Positions 35,135 to 45,370 of a stretch of 64,000 nt of DNA are shown here, piece by piece. Origin of the DNA: Sternotherus odoratus. Its lineage: Eukaryota > Chordata > Testudines > Kinosternidae. The number at the start of each line of letters is the position of its first letter. Position 1 is the first letter of the stretch. The stretch is from NCBI GenBank assembly GCA_032164245.1, contig JAVMKO010000001.1, positions 79,915,892 to 79,979,891 of the forward strand. Reading direction: 5' to 3'. The notes beneath the pieces were generated by a model. The model was not told the DNA's origin, did no database searches, and saw nothing but the letters and a program-made list of their open reading frames with translations. The position numbers and the translations under genes are program-made.

Positions 35135-35433
35135 AGTGATGTTTACGTTTGATTCCCTCTGGGGGCTTAAGAACCATCCAGTGACTTGCCAACTTGGGGC
35201 AAAGGTGGCCGAGCTGCCGAGACACCTAGACAATGGCTAGTGAGCGCCACGGTCCTGGTACGGATTGGTATGAGAGAGAGAGGTCCTAGAAGCTAAACTT
35301 AGAGTAGCTTTCTCTGTGATGCTTCCAGTTCCTCACAAAGGACAAGCTAGACAGAAGGACCATCCGGGACTCAGCACATGGATGAGAAAACATTATAGAG
35401 CAGAAGGGACTTATGTATATGATTTATCTCTTA

Positions 35434-35722
35434 CAGTAGACTCTGGATTATCCAGAATGATAGGGAAAAAAGTAATAAAATCCTGGATAATCACCATCCA
35501 TAGGAAATATGGGGCGAGGGGTTGGTTCACCAGCCACCCTGCACCAAGGGGAGGGGGTGTTGGTTCACTGGCTGCCCTGCACCCTGGGAGGTGCGGGAGG
35601 TACTTTTTCTTGGGGCAGCAACAAAGCCTGAGCTGCCCCAGCGAGTTACGCATATTTCTTTTTGACATCCTGGTTAATCCACATCTTGGTTAACCCAATC
35701 CTGGCTAATCGAGAGTCTACTG
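35434..35722. mobile_element. Tigger/pogo-like MITE, copy 2
   Basis: Ends CAGTAGACTCTGGATTATCC and its imperfect inverse GCTAATCGAGAGTCTACTG are flanked by TA on both sides. Interior motifs are shared with copies 1 and 3, but the block near 35460 is shortened relative to them. Confidence 0.87.
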
Positions 35723-36079
35723 TATTTGTATTGGGATAGCACCTAGGAGCCCTACTCCTGGCCCAGGACCCTGTTGTCCTAGGTGGTGTACAACACAGCA
35801 CAAAGAGCTCACAGTCTAAAAACAAGGCATCAGGGCACTTTTGAAAGAGGAGAGAGCCACTATAAAAGTAGTGGGCCTCATCTTAACCAAAGTGGAACCA
35901 GGCTGTTGGTGCAGCAAAATGTCAAGACTTATTTAGCGTACAAGCAGAGAGAAAGTTGACAGTTGTCAAGGCGCATTCAGGTTGGAGCAAAGTGTCTGTT
36001 GGGGATGTCAGGCCTACAAAGTTAATTCTCTATTTGATAATAGGACAGAAATTTCAGCTGCCATGGAGGAGAAGCAGAG

Positions 36080-36645
36080 CTGGAGCAAGGAAGGACTTTC
36101 TAGAAAAGTAACAGGGTGTTAGATAAAAGGGCTAATTAAAAATAGGTGCACTGTCACCACTAAAAGCTATAAATAGCCATAGATCAATGCAGAAAGACAA
36201 AACAGACGTGAACTAGAATGCCTGGCCATGGGAGAGGTGCTTGTTGTAACAGACATTACTGAAACAAACAAATTCAATGGGATACTGTAGTGCTTTGGTG
36301 TAAACTGTACAGGAAGAACTGACTAGGGGCCCAGGTGTAAGGGTAAAAGATAGGATGTAAAGAGAACACATCTGCACAGAGAGGACTATCTGATGAAAGC
36401 AGTAAGACTACAAATGCTAATACACAAATCTATGAGGAGGGTGGTGCTACAAGCCTCTGGATAAGAAAATAGCATTGAGTATGTGTGTACGTATCGTGCT
36501 CATGTGCTCCCATGCTCAGGGAACTCAGCTGAGCAAGAAATCGAATAAAACAGTAATAACGGGTGTTTTTAGCTACCCACACATAAACTGGGACAAGGTG
36601 TACAGGAGAAACTTCTTAGAACAGCTAGTTCGAAAGCAAACAATG
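36080..36645 (+). pseudogene. CR1-type LINE endonuclease-region remnant
   Basis: The frame at 36475-36675 reads ...GVFSYPHINWDKVY, resembling the endonuclease motif (GDFNYPxIDW) of CR1-family ORF2. Upstream text (GTAACAGACATTACTGAAAC) fits the preceding part of that domain. Frames are broken. An unrelated stretch (36650-38100) separates it from the reverse-transcriptase remnant downstream, which may belong to the same insertion. Confidence 0.6.
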
Positions 36646-36984
36646 GTGGGGTCTACGCTAAACGTTTTTCCTTAATATTTCTCACCATAGCTGTCGCTGG
36701 CACAGCTCCACCGGGGTAGCAATAGTAGGGGTGCTAGTAGAAGTGAGACACTCATCTGCTAGAGTTTTACCCATAGTATCATCCAAAGCTGCTCTGAGCA
36801 GGGTTAGACAAGATGGTGGTTAAAATACTGGCAGCCAGTCAGCACAAGCTCTCTCATTTTTGCTTCCTCTAGTGGAGCTGTGTCTGATGCTAACTCGGGT
36901 GGGACATTTTAAGGCTATGTCTGGGGCAGTCATAGCCAAGGAGAGACTATTCTCAGTTTAGGCCCCAAGTCAGCGAAGCACTTA

Positions 36985-37068
36985 GGCCCAGATGCTCAAA
37001 GGGATTTAGGCACCTAGTTCCCATTGCAATCAATGAGCATTAGGTGCCTAAATGCCTTTGAGGATCTG
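36985..37068. mobile_element. Short palindromic MITE
   Basis: Nearly symmetrical: CCAGATGCTCAAAGGGATTT, then AGGCACCTAGTTCCCATTG, a short centre, and the reverse complement ending AATGCCTTTGAGGATCTGG. The arms are about 40 bp. Confidence 0.75.
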
Positions 37069-38119
37069 GCCTGTAAGCATGTGCATAGGTGCTTTGCTGA
37101 ATTGGCGTCTTACTCCTCAGCAATCCACAGGAGCTAGCTCAAAATGGAGCCATAATAGAGCCATTAAGTACCAAGGATCTCCATATAACTAGAGCAACAT
37201 CTTCTGGGGAGACATCATCCAAAAGTGACCACTGTGGTGCTAAACGGTAGAAAAGGGGATTTAAAGAAATAAAGAGGAAACCAGTCAAAAAACCACTAAC
37301 CTCAAAACCCAGGACACTACAACCCTTAGACTCATCCTGGAGGCTTCTGGGGTGATATCCGGGCTTCACTGAAGTCAATTTCAAGCTGCCCATCAAAGTC
37401 ACAGAAGGCTTGGATGCCCCTGTGCCGGGTTATCCACCCCACACAAGCCCTGAGCAGGTTAATGTAGGCAAGTAGAGGCCAATTCACCTTAGATGCTGCA
37501 CCTGGAGGTGAACTAGAGACTGACATGGCCTAATGGCAGAGGAAGTCCAGCTAGGGGAGGAGCTGGGCTAGCATTATAAGCCTGGAAGTTGAGTGCAGGA
37601 AGAGGCTGCTTGGAGGACAACTGCAGTCACTCCCTGGAGGAGGGAAGGAGCTTGTCAGGGATAAGAAGGAGATCCAGCAGGGGAGTAAGACCCAGAGTAC
37701 TGCCCTGGAATGGGAAGTCTGGCAAGAGGCTGAGAAGGGTGGAGTAGCCATGGAGAGCAGAGGAATCTCTGGTGATAAACCAGGGATAGGCTAGGAGATA
37801 GGGAGGTGGGGTAGGAAGATTCCCAGCAAACAGCAACAGGGTCTGAGTCTGCTAGTGATAGGGTCTCTGGGTTGGAACCTGGAATAGCAGGCAGCTCCAG
37901 GTTCTCCATTGGCAAAGGGGTCCAGAGCCGGGAGATGTGAACTGGAAGACTGTCTGAGGCAGCATCTGGACAGTTTCTCTGGTGGGACTACATCATGACC
38001 TAATTGGAGGGCTGAGTCACAAGGAGGGAGCATCCCAAGTCGTGGAGAGCGGCCACAGAATGAGCAACTGACAAATGGGGGCACGAAATAGGGAGAGAGC
38101 TAATTCCTGACCTAGACCC

Positions 38120-40430
38120 AGCCACAAGGAGTTTTCCCTGTAGTGAGTGGACCCCTTCAAAGCATCTATTCTAGACAAAAAAGAATGGCAGAAAGCAAGG
38201 AGCAAAGCAGTCTGGTTAACTGGCATTGTTGTAGGGGTTATTGGGGCCAAATAGGTATCCTTTCAGACCTGGAAATCCAACCTAAGGGAAAACAATAGAA
38301 AGGAACACAAACTGCCGCAAGTAAAATGTGAGGTGGAAATTAGAAACGTTAGAAGCAAGTGGAACAGCAAATAGCCAAGACATCGAAAAATAAGAAATCC
38401 CTTAAGAATATTAGGAACAGGAAGTCTGCAAAAGATCTGGAGCATCTGTAGTATTACAGAGCATAAGGGAAGCAATTAAGGAGGCTAAGGCAGAGCAGCC
38501 TTGATTTCTTTCCCATCATCCTTCACTGTATACAGTGCTGGAGAGAGATTTCACCCAGACCTACTTTATTCAGGTAACCAAGATGAGGTGCGATCAGACT
38601 GGGGTGTCAAAAAGGAGGTGCTGTGGCAAACTGATCAACCAAAGAAGAGCAAGTCACCAGCACCCAATGATATTTCATCAAGGAGTTGTGAAGGAATGGA
38701 GGAGTGAAGTTGAGCTGCTAACAAAAATATGTCATCTCATTAAAATCAGCCATTGTACAAGAGGACTGGAGATTTGCACAAGAGATTTTCTCTTGAAAAA
38801 GGTGCTAGGAGTGATCCTGGGAAAATTACACTCGCGTCACTACCAGGGAGAGTGATAATATAACTTAGATGAAGATGCTATGCTAGGGACAAACCAGCAC
38901 AGATTGTGTAAAGGAAAGCCTTATCGCTCTCATTTTTTAGAATTGTTTGGAGATGTCAACAAAATAGTGGATAAAGACAACCTGGTTGATATAATTTATC
39001 TAGCTATTCAAAAAGCCTTTGAAAAAGTTCTCTATATGCAGCTATTAAGGAAACTAAATAATCATGGCATAAGAGATCAAATACTGCAATGGATTAGAAA
39101 CTGGTTGAGAGTCAGAAAACAAACAGTAGAGACAAATGGGCAATTTTCAACATGGCAAAATGTTAATAGGAGGAGCCCAAAGTGCTGTGCTAGAATCAGT
39201 GTTAATTTATTTTTTAGTGACCAGAAAAGGAGGTGAAGGATGAAGTGGCAAAATGTGCTGATGACACACATTTTGTTGGTTAGTCAAGCTATTGAAAGCA
39301 CAAAAAAATTAGTTGATTGGGCAGCATGGTGACAGATAAGTGCAAGGTAACTCACACTGGAAGGCATAATTGGAACGACTTATACACATTGCTGTGTTCT
39401 AAACTAAATGTGGCCACTCAGGAAAAAGATCTGAGCACCATTGTGGGCTACTCAGTGAAAACCTCAGCTCTTTGTGCAGCAGTAGCCAAATAAAAAAATT
39501 AAATTAAAATTAAAAGCAAACAAAATGTCAGGATGCATAAAGGAGGAAATTAAAAAGTCATACTTAAAATGTTATGATGCTACTATATAAATTGAAGCTA
39601 GAGAGAATGGCCCAGGATAGAGGACTCTGGAGATCTGCGGTTGGCGGCCCATAACCCCGATTGGGGTGACGGGCATAACTAACTAATATAAATTGATAGC
39701 ACACTCTCATCTTGAATACTGGATTCAGTTCTGGGCACCCCAAATCTAAAGCCATAGCAGAAATAAAAGAACCCAGAGCTGGGACAATGCTCGGAGAGCT
39801 GGTGGAAAGACTTGTATATGAAGAGAGATTGAAAAGATTGGTGCTGTTTAACTTAGAGAAGAGGTAATTAAAAGAGGACATGACAGAGAAAGAGAGAACA
39901 AGGATTGGTGTAGAGAAGATAAAGTGAACTCTCTTCTTTACCCTCTCTCAGCAAGAGTCATTCAATGAACATGAGAGGCAACACTATTAAAAGTGATCAA
40001 ATGAAAATTTTTCATATACTGACACATAGCTAACTCATCACCACAAATATCACTGAGGCCAAGAGCTTAGAAGGATTAGATCAAACAAAGGATTAGACTT
40101 GATCAGTCCATATGGGGACCTACAAGGGGAACAAAAATTTGATACTAAGCTCTTCAGTCTAGCAGACAAAGGTACAACAAAAGCCAATGACTGGAAGTTG
40201 AAGCTAGACAATTTCAGACTAACACATGTTTAAGCGAGGGAAATGAACCACTGGGACAACTTACCGAGGGTTGTGGTGGATTCTCCATCACTGGCAATTT
40301 TTCGATCAAGATTGGCTGTTTTTTTAAAAGTTCTGCTCTAGTTCAAAGAGGAGTTAATTCTGGGAAGTCCTATGGCCCCTGTTATACAGGAGAATAAATT
40401 AGATGATAACAATCATCCTTTCTGACTTTA
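38120..40430 (+). pseudogene. CR1-type LINE, reverse-transcriptase and 3' remnant
   Basis: Broken frames give reverse-transcriptase-like text. At 38640-38700 there is KSKSPAPNDI, comparable to the conserved K-x-A-G-P-D-G-I motif. At 38880-39236 comes DNLVDIIYLAIQKAFEKV, where the active element would read VDVVYLDFQKAFDKV, then LNNHGIRDQILQWIRNWL and RKQTVETNGQFSTWQNV. The downstream DNA near 39255 (GCTGATGACACACA) corresponds to the catalytic A-D-D region. The usual CR1 3' segment ends near 40430 (CATCACTGGCAATTTTTCGA). Stops and frameshifts make it inactive. Confidence 0.75.
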
Positions 40431-41989
40431 TAAACTCTGATAAAGAGACTTTACATTTACAAATACAAGGGATATAAACCCTCATGCTGCAGGGCATAAG
40501 CCAGCCACTAACTGGAAGGAGGGTAGAAGAAACATCCCCTAGTTACTATCGGTATTGCTGCAGCCTCTAGAGGCCCTATTGTGCTAGACTCTGCACATGC
40601 ACATAGTAGGCTATCCCTAGCCTGAAGAGCTGAGGGCCGGCTATTCATTATAGACTTTCTTGGACTTTCCTCTGGAGTATCTGCTACTGCCCATTGCCGT
40701 TGACAGGATACAGGACTAGATAACCAGTGACCTGACATGAACTGAGGTTATAGAAACCTCTCTGCTCTGGCGAGGTGCCAGTTTTATCTCTGTGGTGCTT
40801 GTTAGAGGCAGAGAGGGAGCGCTTAGCACAGGGAGCAGATGACTTTCCATTTGGGAGCAGGGTAGGGCAAGTGTTACGCTGTGTGTCCAGTCCTTCTGTT
40901 AGACAAGAACCCACCAGCCCATTTATCTAGGCAGGGAGCTCCTGGTGTCCTGAGCACACCTCCCTATCCACCCACTTCAGAACTGCCTCTGCTCCAAGTG
41001 AAACTCAACCATGGCATTCCTGTCGGCTCGCCAAAGAGCTCCTGCTGCCCCAAGTGAACCGAGAGCACAGCTCCCGCTATGAACAGGCTGGAGAGATCTT
41101 GCCGCCCTATGCATGACTCAATCACAGCACCTCTCACTGGCCATGGGAAACACTAGATCACAGTGCCCTATCCTGACTGGCTCGAGAGCTCCCACTGCTC
41201 CATGCAAAACGTGTTTCTAGCCCAGAAAGCACCCCTCTGAGCACTGATGCTCCCTAAGTGAGAAGAGAGGCCAGAGCCTTTTTGAGCCAGCCAGGGTTTC
41301 CATTGCCATTGTGCGAAACTAAACACAGAGAAGCTCCTGTGGAGCTTCTAGATTCAAAGATGATAAGGTCAGAAGGGCCCTGTGCGATCATCTAATCTGA
41401 CCTCTGGCTGCACAGCACAGGCTATAGGAGAGGCCAAGTTCAGGAAGAGGAGAAAACTTCAGGATTTCCCTCCACACAGGAGCAGAGACACCCACAGAAA
41501 TCTCTCCCTTGCTTACGGCCATTGCTCGGGAGGATGTCACGAACGTCGAAAGAAAGCTCCCATTAGCTGGAGGATCCAGAACTCACCCTCCATGGGGTTA
41601 GTACTTTACATTTACTGCAATTAATGGTTAAATTTCCCATTCCAAAAAAAGCAATACCCCAAACACCATGGTACAGCCACCTCCCAGGCAGCAGAATCTA
41701 TTGAACATCACTATATATCCAAACCGGAGAGGTAAGAAACTTTGGTCTGAACTAAGCCTGGGTGGAATGAAGTAGCTGATCTAGGCCCTGAGCTCCAGAG
41801 AGACCCCCATCTTCCCCCCCACCCCGGAGCCAAAAGCCTGAGGTTAGGTAGCAATGGCCTCTACCTTACAGATCTGGAGTTCAGGGGCATCCCTTTCCCA
41901 GGCCACAACATAATCATGCTAAGGAAGTGGCATTGCCATAGGTGAAAGTGGGTTAAAGCTAAACAGGAACAGAGCACTCTTATTCCAGA

Positions 41990-43330
41990 CTGAGGCCTTG
42001 GCTACACTTGCAGATGTAGAGCGCTTTGGGTTAAACCAGCCTCTGGAGAGCGCATTTGGGAAGGCACCACAGTCTGTCCACAGACAGCTGCAACTGCACT
42101 GGCGGGGCCATATTTGTGGCTGGTTATCCATGTTCTGGATGAGACCTTTGAAGAGATCACTGAGGCCGATTACCACGATATGAAGAGCACATCAACGCCC
42201 TATTCCACATCAAGGCATGCATGCAGCCTTAAACATTCTCACCCGGGAGCCTGCACTGAATAACTTCCTTCCCCCATAAAAAGGCCCCTTACCGGGAACC
42301 TCCTCTGGTGTTTGTCCTTCCCCAAGCACCAGCTGCCGCAACTGGTTGCCTTCCTCCTGGCTCAAGAAGAGCTCCTGGCTGCATGTCTCGAGGGATTCCG
42401 GGGTGTCTCCCCCCACCTCATCATCCTCTCTCCCATTTTCCTCCTCCTCCTGCCTTGTTGGACTGGGCTCAGAAGTGTCTATGGTGATCCTTGGAGTGAA
42501 GGTGGGGTTGCCCCCAAGTATTGGGTCCAGCTCTTTGTAGAAACGGCAGGTCACGTGGGTAGCACTGAAGCAGCTGTTTGCCTCGCAGGCTTTGCAGTGG
42601 GCATTCTGCAGCTCCTTCACTTTAACCCTGCACTGCAGTGTGTCCCGGTCATGGCCCCTGTCCATCATGGCCCTTGATATTTGCCCATAGGCATCGTAAT
42701 TCCTATGGCTGGAGTACAGCTGGGACTGCACAGCTTCCTCCCCTCAGACACTGATGAAGTCCAGCACCTCGCCATTGCTCCATACCGGGGGATCACCTGG
42801 TGTGTGGAGGCATGGTCACCTGAAAAGATGCAGTGAGAGCACTCCAGGCCTGGCTGAGCAAACAGGAAGGGGATTTTCAAAATTCCCAGGGAATTTAAAG
42901 GGCGGATCTGACAGTTGGTCACCTGAGGCCAGGGCAGTAGAGTTCAAACTGATTACCACAGTGGCTAGAACAGGCATTGGGGGATACTTCTGGAGGCCAA
43001 TCAGAGTGCAGTAGGTGTCCACATTGGCACCACGGTGCTCCAGTGGGGGCACATAAAACTTTATTCTTCTCGCTGAGGTGGATTATCAGGAGCACTCCAG
43101 CCACGGAGTCAGAGTGCTCTACACACCTTGCCAGTGCAGTGATCTTGTTGCAAAGGACTAATGAACAGATATAGGAACCTCAAGGTAATGTCAGCACGAG
43201 AAGACAAGGTGTTGCCTAGGCTAGCAGATTCCTGGGCAGCTGCCAAGGGTAGCAGATTTGATCCACCTGGACCCTCCATCATCACAGAGGGGCTGCCGGG
43301 CCAATCTGAGTGATATTGCAACACCACACT
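41990..43330 (-). pseudogene. Harbinger-type element remnant with a MYB/SANT-like ORF
   Basis: The minus-strand frame 42731-42210 (173 codons) contains YDAYGQISRAMMDRGHDRDT, then a region starting LQCRVKVKELQNAHCKACEA and a CRFYKELDPILGG motif. An acidic Ser/Glu tail follows. This is the MYB/SANT-like trihelix fold of the accessory protein of PIF/Harbinger transposons and its domesticated relatives. Upstream on the same strand (42830-42730) the first helix is still visible in another frame (GLHQCLRGEEAVQSQLYSSH), so a frameshift separates the parts. Text from 42.8 to 43.33 kb belongs to the same repeat but its function is unclear. The left end near 41991 (TGAGGCCTTGGCTACACTTG) looks like a Harbinger terminal repeat. 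No nuclease ORF is present. Confidence 0.6.
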
Positions 43331-43419
43331 CCAGGTTGTGATGCCACTTGCAGCTCCTTAGTGCATCACCTTTGGCCTGGCCACCCCTTTGTCATGACAA
43401 AGCAGTAGCTGGGCCAATT

Positions 43420-43760
43420 TGAGTGGCATGGGCTGGTGGCATGGGCCGGTGTTGTCGATGGCTGTAGACTTTATCGAGCGGCCTCTGGTGCCATTCTGTC
43501 ATGGCATGGGTGGTGCCACGGTGTCGAAGTGCATGATGTGATGGTCTCACAGCACCTTGGTGCTGTGGCGTGGAAGTACATGGTGCAAGCGGTCTCGCAG
43601 CACCCTGGTATCACAGTGTGGGTGGTGCTGTGCACACCTCTGGCATGGCATGGCATGGCAGCCTTAGTGGCATGCTCTTGCTTGTGGGCATCGTTATGCT
43701 ATGTGGGTGGCACTGTATGTTATCAGGGTGCTGTGCCAGGGCGTGGGAGCTACACCCCGT
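43420..43760. repeat. Degenerate GC-rich minisatellite-like tract
   Basis: Words such as GCATGGGTGGTGCC, GGTGCTGTG, GTCTCACAGCACC/GTCTCGCAGCACC and GGCATGGCATGGCATGGCA recur at irregular spacing. The pattern suggests old tandem duplications with unit size uncertain (tens of bases). Confidence 0.45.
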
Positions 43761-43943
43761 GACGCAGAGGGGCTAGTGCCAGCTGTAAGCTCTGGGCACA
43801 ACCCCTCAAGAACCCGGACCGCTGACACAGGGCCGCCCTCCCCATACTTTGGGCTCACATGTGATCAGGCAGGTACTGAACACCTACCACCCCGCCCCGA
43901 GGCCAGAGGAAGGACCCTTCCACGACATTGACAAACCTTGGAA

Positions 43944-44087
43944 CCAATAAGACATGTCGAACTTGCCAAGCCAACCAATGAGAAAGGGGAGGCGGGACTT
44001 CCGGTCCTGGTTGCTAAGACAAGCATGTTTCTCTCCTTAACAACCGAGCGAAGCTGATCTTTTGGGTTCAGAGCCGAGGAGGCGCAG
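43944..44087 (+). promoter_or_regulatory. DNAL4: DNAL4 promoter and noncoding exon 1
   Basis: Two CCAAT boxes (43944-43948 and 43975-43979) are 31 bp apart, a spacing common for paired NF-Y sites. They are followed by a GC box (GGGGAGGCGGGAC), an ETS-like ACTTCCGGT (43997-44005) and an RFX X-box-like GTTGCTAAGACAAG (44010-44023). A plausible exon 1 ends GGCGCAG at 44087 before the donor GTGAGACC. RFX control is typical of ciliary genes, fitting an axonemal dynein light chain. The transcription start is not determined and is probably near 44030. Confidence 0.65.
44010..44023 (+). promoter_or_regulatory. DNAL4: RFX X-box-like site
   Basis: GTTGCTAAGACAAG matches 12 of 14 positions of the X-box consensus GTNRCYNNRGYAAC; the mismatches are at positions 10 and 14. 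Placement just downstream of CCAAT, GC and ETS motifs supports a regulatory role. Confidence 0.5.
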
Positions 44088-44590
44088 GTGAGACCGAATC
44101 CCTCCCCCGCCCTCCCGGACAACCTGCCGGCCGGGGCTATCAGCGGACAGGCCCCCGCCTCCCAGCCGGGGACTCCACCCAGCCGGGACTCTCCTCGGGC
44201 AGGCGCCTGCCGCAGCCAGGGTCCCCTCGCGCCCAGTCCCGTCTGGGTTCTGGTGAGAGCCCCTCCCCCCCCGGCCCGTGCGATCTGCGGGGCCCCTCCG
44301 TGCGGGGGCTCCTGTCCTTACATGGCTTGATGGCCCCCGCCACCCCAGTGGGGTCTCCACTGCGCTCTATGGGCGGGGGCCCTGAGAACCCGCCCTTGCC
44401 CATCGCCCTGGTAGGATCCCTGCATAAAACACCAAGGCCCCAAACAGACAGACAGAGGAGAGAGAGAGTATTTTTTCCTCCATCCAGGCCATATTTTTCC
44501 TCTCCCCTCCCCATGTCAGGTGGTCTGATGCCTGGAGCAGGGGGCGTGTGAAGCAGGTGCAGTGCTCAGAAGTGGGTTTGATACCACAGG

Positions 44591-44708
44591 GTGACCAGCC
44601 AGCAAATGTGAAAAATCAGGACAGGGTGGGGGGTAATAGGAGCCTATATAAGAAAAAGACCCCAAAATCGGGACTGTCCCTATAATATCAGGACATCTGG
44701 TCACCCTA
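44591..44708. mobile_element. GGTGACCAG MITE, copy 1
   Basis: A piece of about 118 bp with inverted ends AGGGTGACCAG and CTGGTCACCCT. It contains GGGGGTAATAGGAGCCTATA and AAATCGGGACTGTCCCTATA. Relatives lie at 52672-52797 and 59074-59192. The Penelope-like element inserted into its right end and duplicated TCTGGTCACCCTA. Confidence 0.75.
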
Positions 44709-45370
44709 TCAGAGAGGTAGCCGTGTTAGTCTGGAATAGCAGAGGAAACAAAATCCTGTGGCACCTTAAAGACTAACTATAAAGTTTTGAAGCATGAGCT
44801 TTCGTGGGCTAATACCCACTTCGTCGGATGCAAGCAGTGGAAATGTTTAGAGGCAGGTCTGGGAAAGTAGGTAAGAACCAGGTGGGAAGTGAAAAGGGTA
44901 GTCCAAATAAGCTGAACCAGTTTGTTATCTCCGATCAGGGAGTGTGGATTATTCTTCTAGCATTTGAATGGGGTGTGTGAACATGGAGAGAGGAGAAACA
45001 ATGTCTGTAATGAGCCAGCCATTCTAGATCTTTGTTCAATCCTAGAATGTGTGTGCTGAATTTGCAAATGAATTGAAGTTCTGCAGTTTCCCTTTGTAGT
45101 CTGGTCTTGAAGTGTTTTTGCTGCAGGATGGTGACTTTTAAATCTGCTAATGTGTGTCCAGGCAGGTTGAAGTGTTCCCCTACAGGTTTGTGTATATTGC
45201 CATTCCTTTTCACTACCCTTTTCACCTCCCACCTGGTTCTTACCTACTTTCCCAGACCTGCCTCTAAACATTTCCACTGCTTGCATCCGACGAAGTGGGT
45301 ATTAGCCCACGAAAGCTCATGCTTCAAAACTTTATAGTTAGTCTTTAAGGTGCCACAGGATTTTGTTTCC
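44709..45370 (-). mobile_element. Penelope-like foldback element with GIY-YIG remnant
   Basis: A 13-bp duplication TCTGGTCACCCTA flanks the element (44696-44708 and 45371-45383). The insert has a one-sided tail (44709-44740) and two 162-bp arms (44741-44902 and 45212-45373, about one mismatch; the last 3 bp of the right arm overlap the duplicated target). Between them lies a 309-bp centre. The centre, read on the minus strand (45225-44935), encodes KPVGEHFNLPGHTLADLKV, then RLQRETAELQFICKF and GLNKDLEWLAHY. This resembles the C-terminal part of the GIY-YIG endonuclease of Penelope-like elements (H-F-N-x-P-G-H, then R-E, then G-L-N). No reverse transcriptase is present, so it is a truncated copy. 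Each arm carries the hammerhead-like motif. Confidence 0.8.
44792..44831 (-). ncRNA. Hammerhead-like motif, 44.7 kb left arm
   Basis: On the minus strand the order is GCAT, then CCGACGA, the stem GTGGG-TATTA-GCCCAC, GAAA, and a closing CATGC. This imitates the hammerhead order: stem I, CUGANGA, stem II, GAAA, stem I. The core has C where U4 is expected. The equivalent on the other arm is at 45283-45322 (+). Activity is unproven. Confidence 0.4.

Larger units (their letters stand above)
7564..35140 (+). other. NPTXR: NPTXR gene (neuronal pentraxin receptor), start codon to presumed poly(A) signal
   Basis: Five coding exons join into a 505-residue protein with continuous reading frame (636+223+254+180+222 nt). 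This is close to the roughly 500 residues of mammalian NPTXR. Residues 2-24 form an uncleaved signal anchor. A low-complexity linker follows, then coiled-coil segments (about 130-285) and a C-terminal pentraxin domain (about 295-500). NPTXR is a type II membrane protein of neurons that assembles with the secreted pentraxins NPTX1 and NPTX2 and helps cluster AMPA receptors at synapses (family knowledge). The membrane anchor separates it from NPTX1/2, which have cleaved signal peptides. DNAL4 follows downstream on the same strand. Oddities are the CUG start, the GC intron donor, a poly-Gln tract and a 3'UTR of about 5 kb. Confidence 0.95.
30065..35150 (+). other. NPTXR: NPTXR 3'UTR (inferred, about 5 kb)
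   Basis: No further coding exon appears after the stop. The first convincing gene-like 3' end is the AATAAA at 35129-35134, followed by GTGATGTTTACGTTTG. A long 3'UTR fits what I recall of mammalian NPTXR mRNA. The stretch holds G runs (30201-30214 and 32902-32935), a cluster of TATACTGGTA words (31.5-31.6 kb), a CA run (32303-32327) and a small palindromic repeat (33.58-33.69 kb). Transcript evidence would be needed to show that the UTR is unspliced. Confidence 0.55.
35151..43930. other. NPTXR-DNAL4 intergenic region
   Basis: No intact gene is seen. It contains a Tigger-like MITE, a long broken CR1, a palindromic MITE near 37.0 kb, unclassified repeat-like DNA (about 37.1-38.1 kb), a CR1-like 3' fragment near 41.35-41.45 kb, a Harbinger-derived remnant and a degenerate GC-rich minisatellite. 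The stretch 40.45-41.3 kb shows nothing recognisable. Confidence 0.6.

Noticed and set aside
44935..45286. Independent host gene encoding HFNLPGHTLADLKV
   Set aside because: It lies between the arms of a mobile hairpin with a target duplication and resembles a Penelope GIY-YIG segment; not a host gene.
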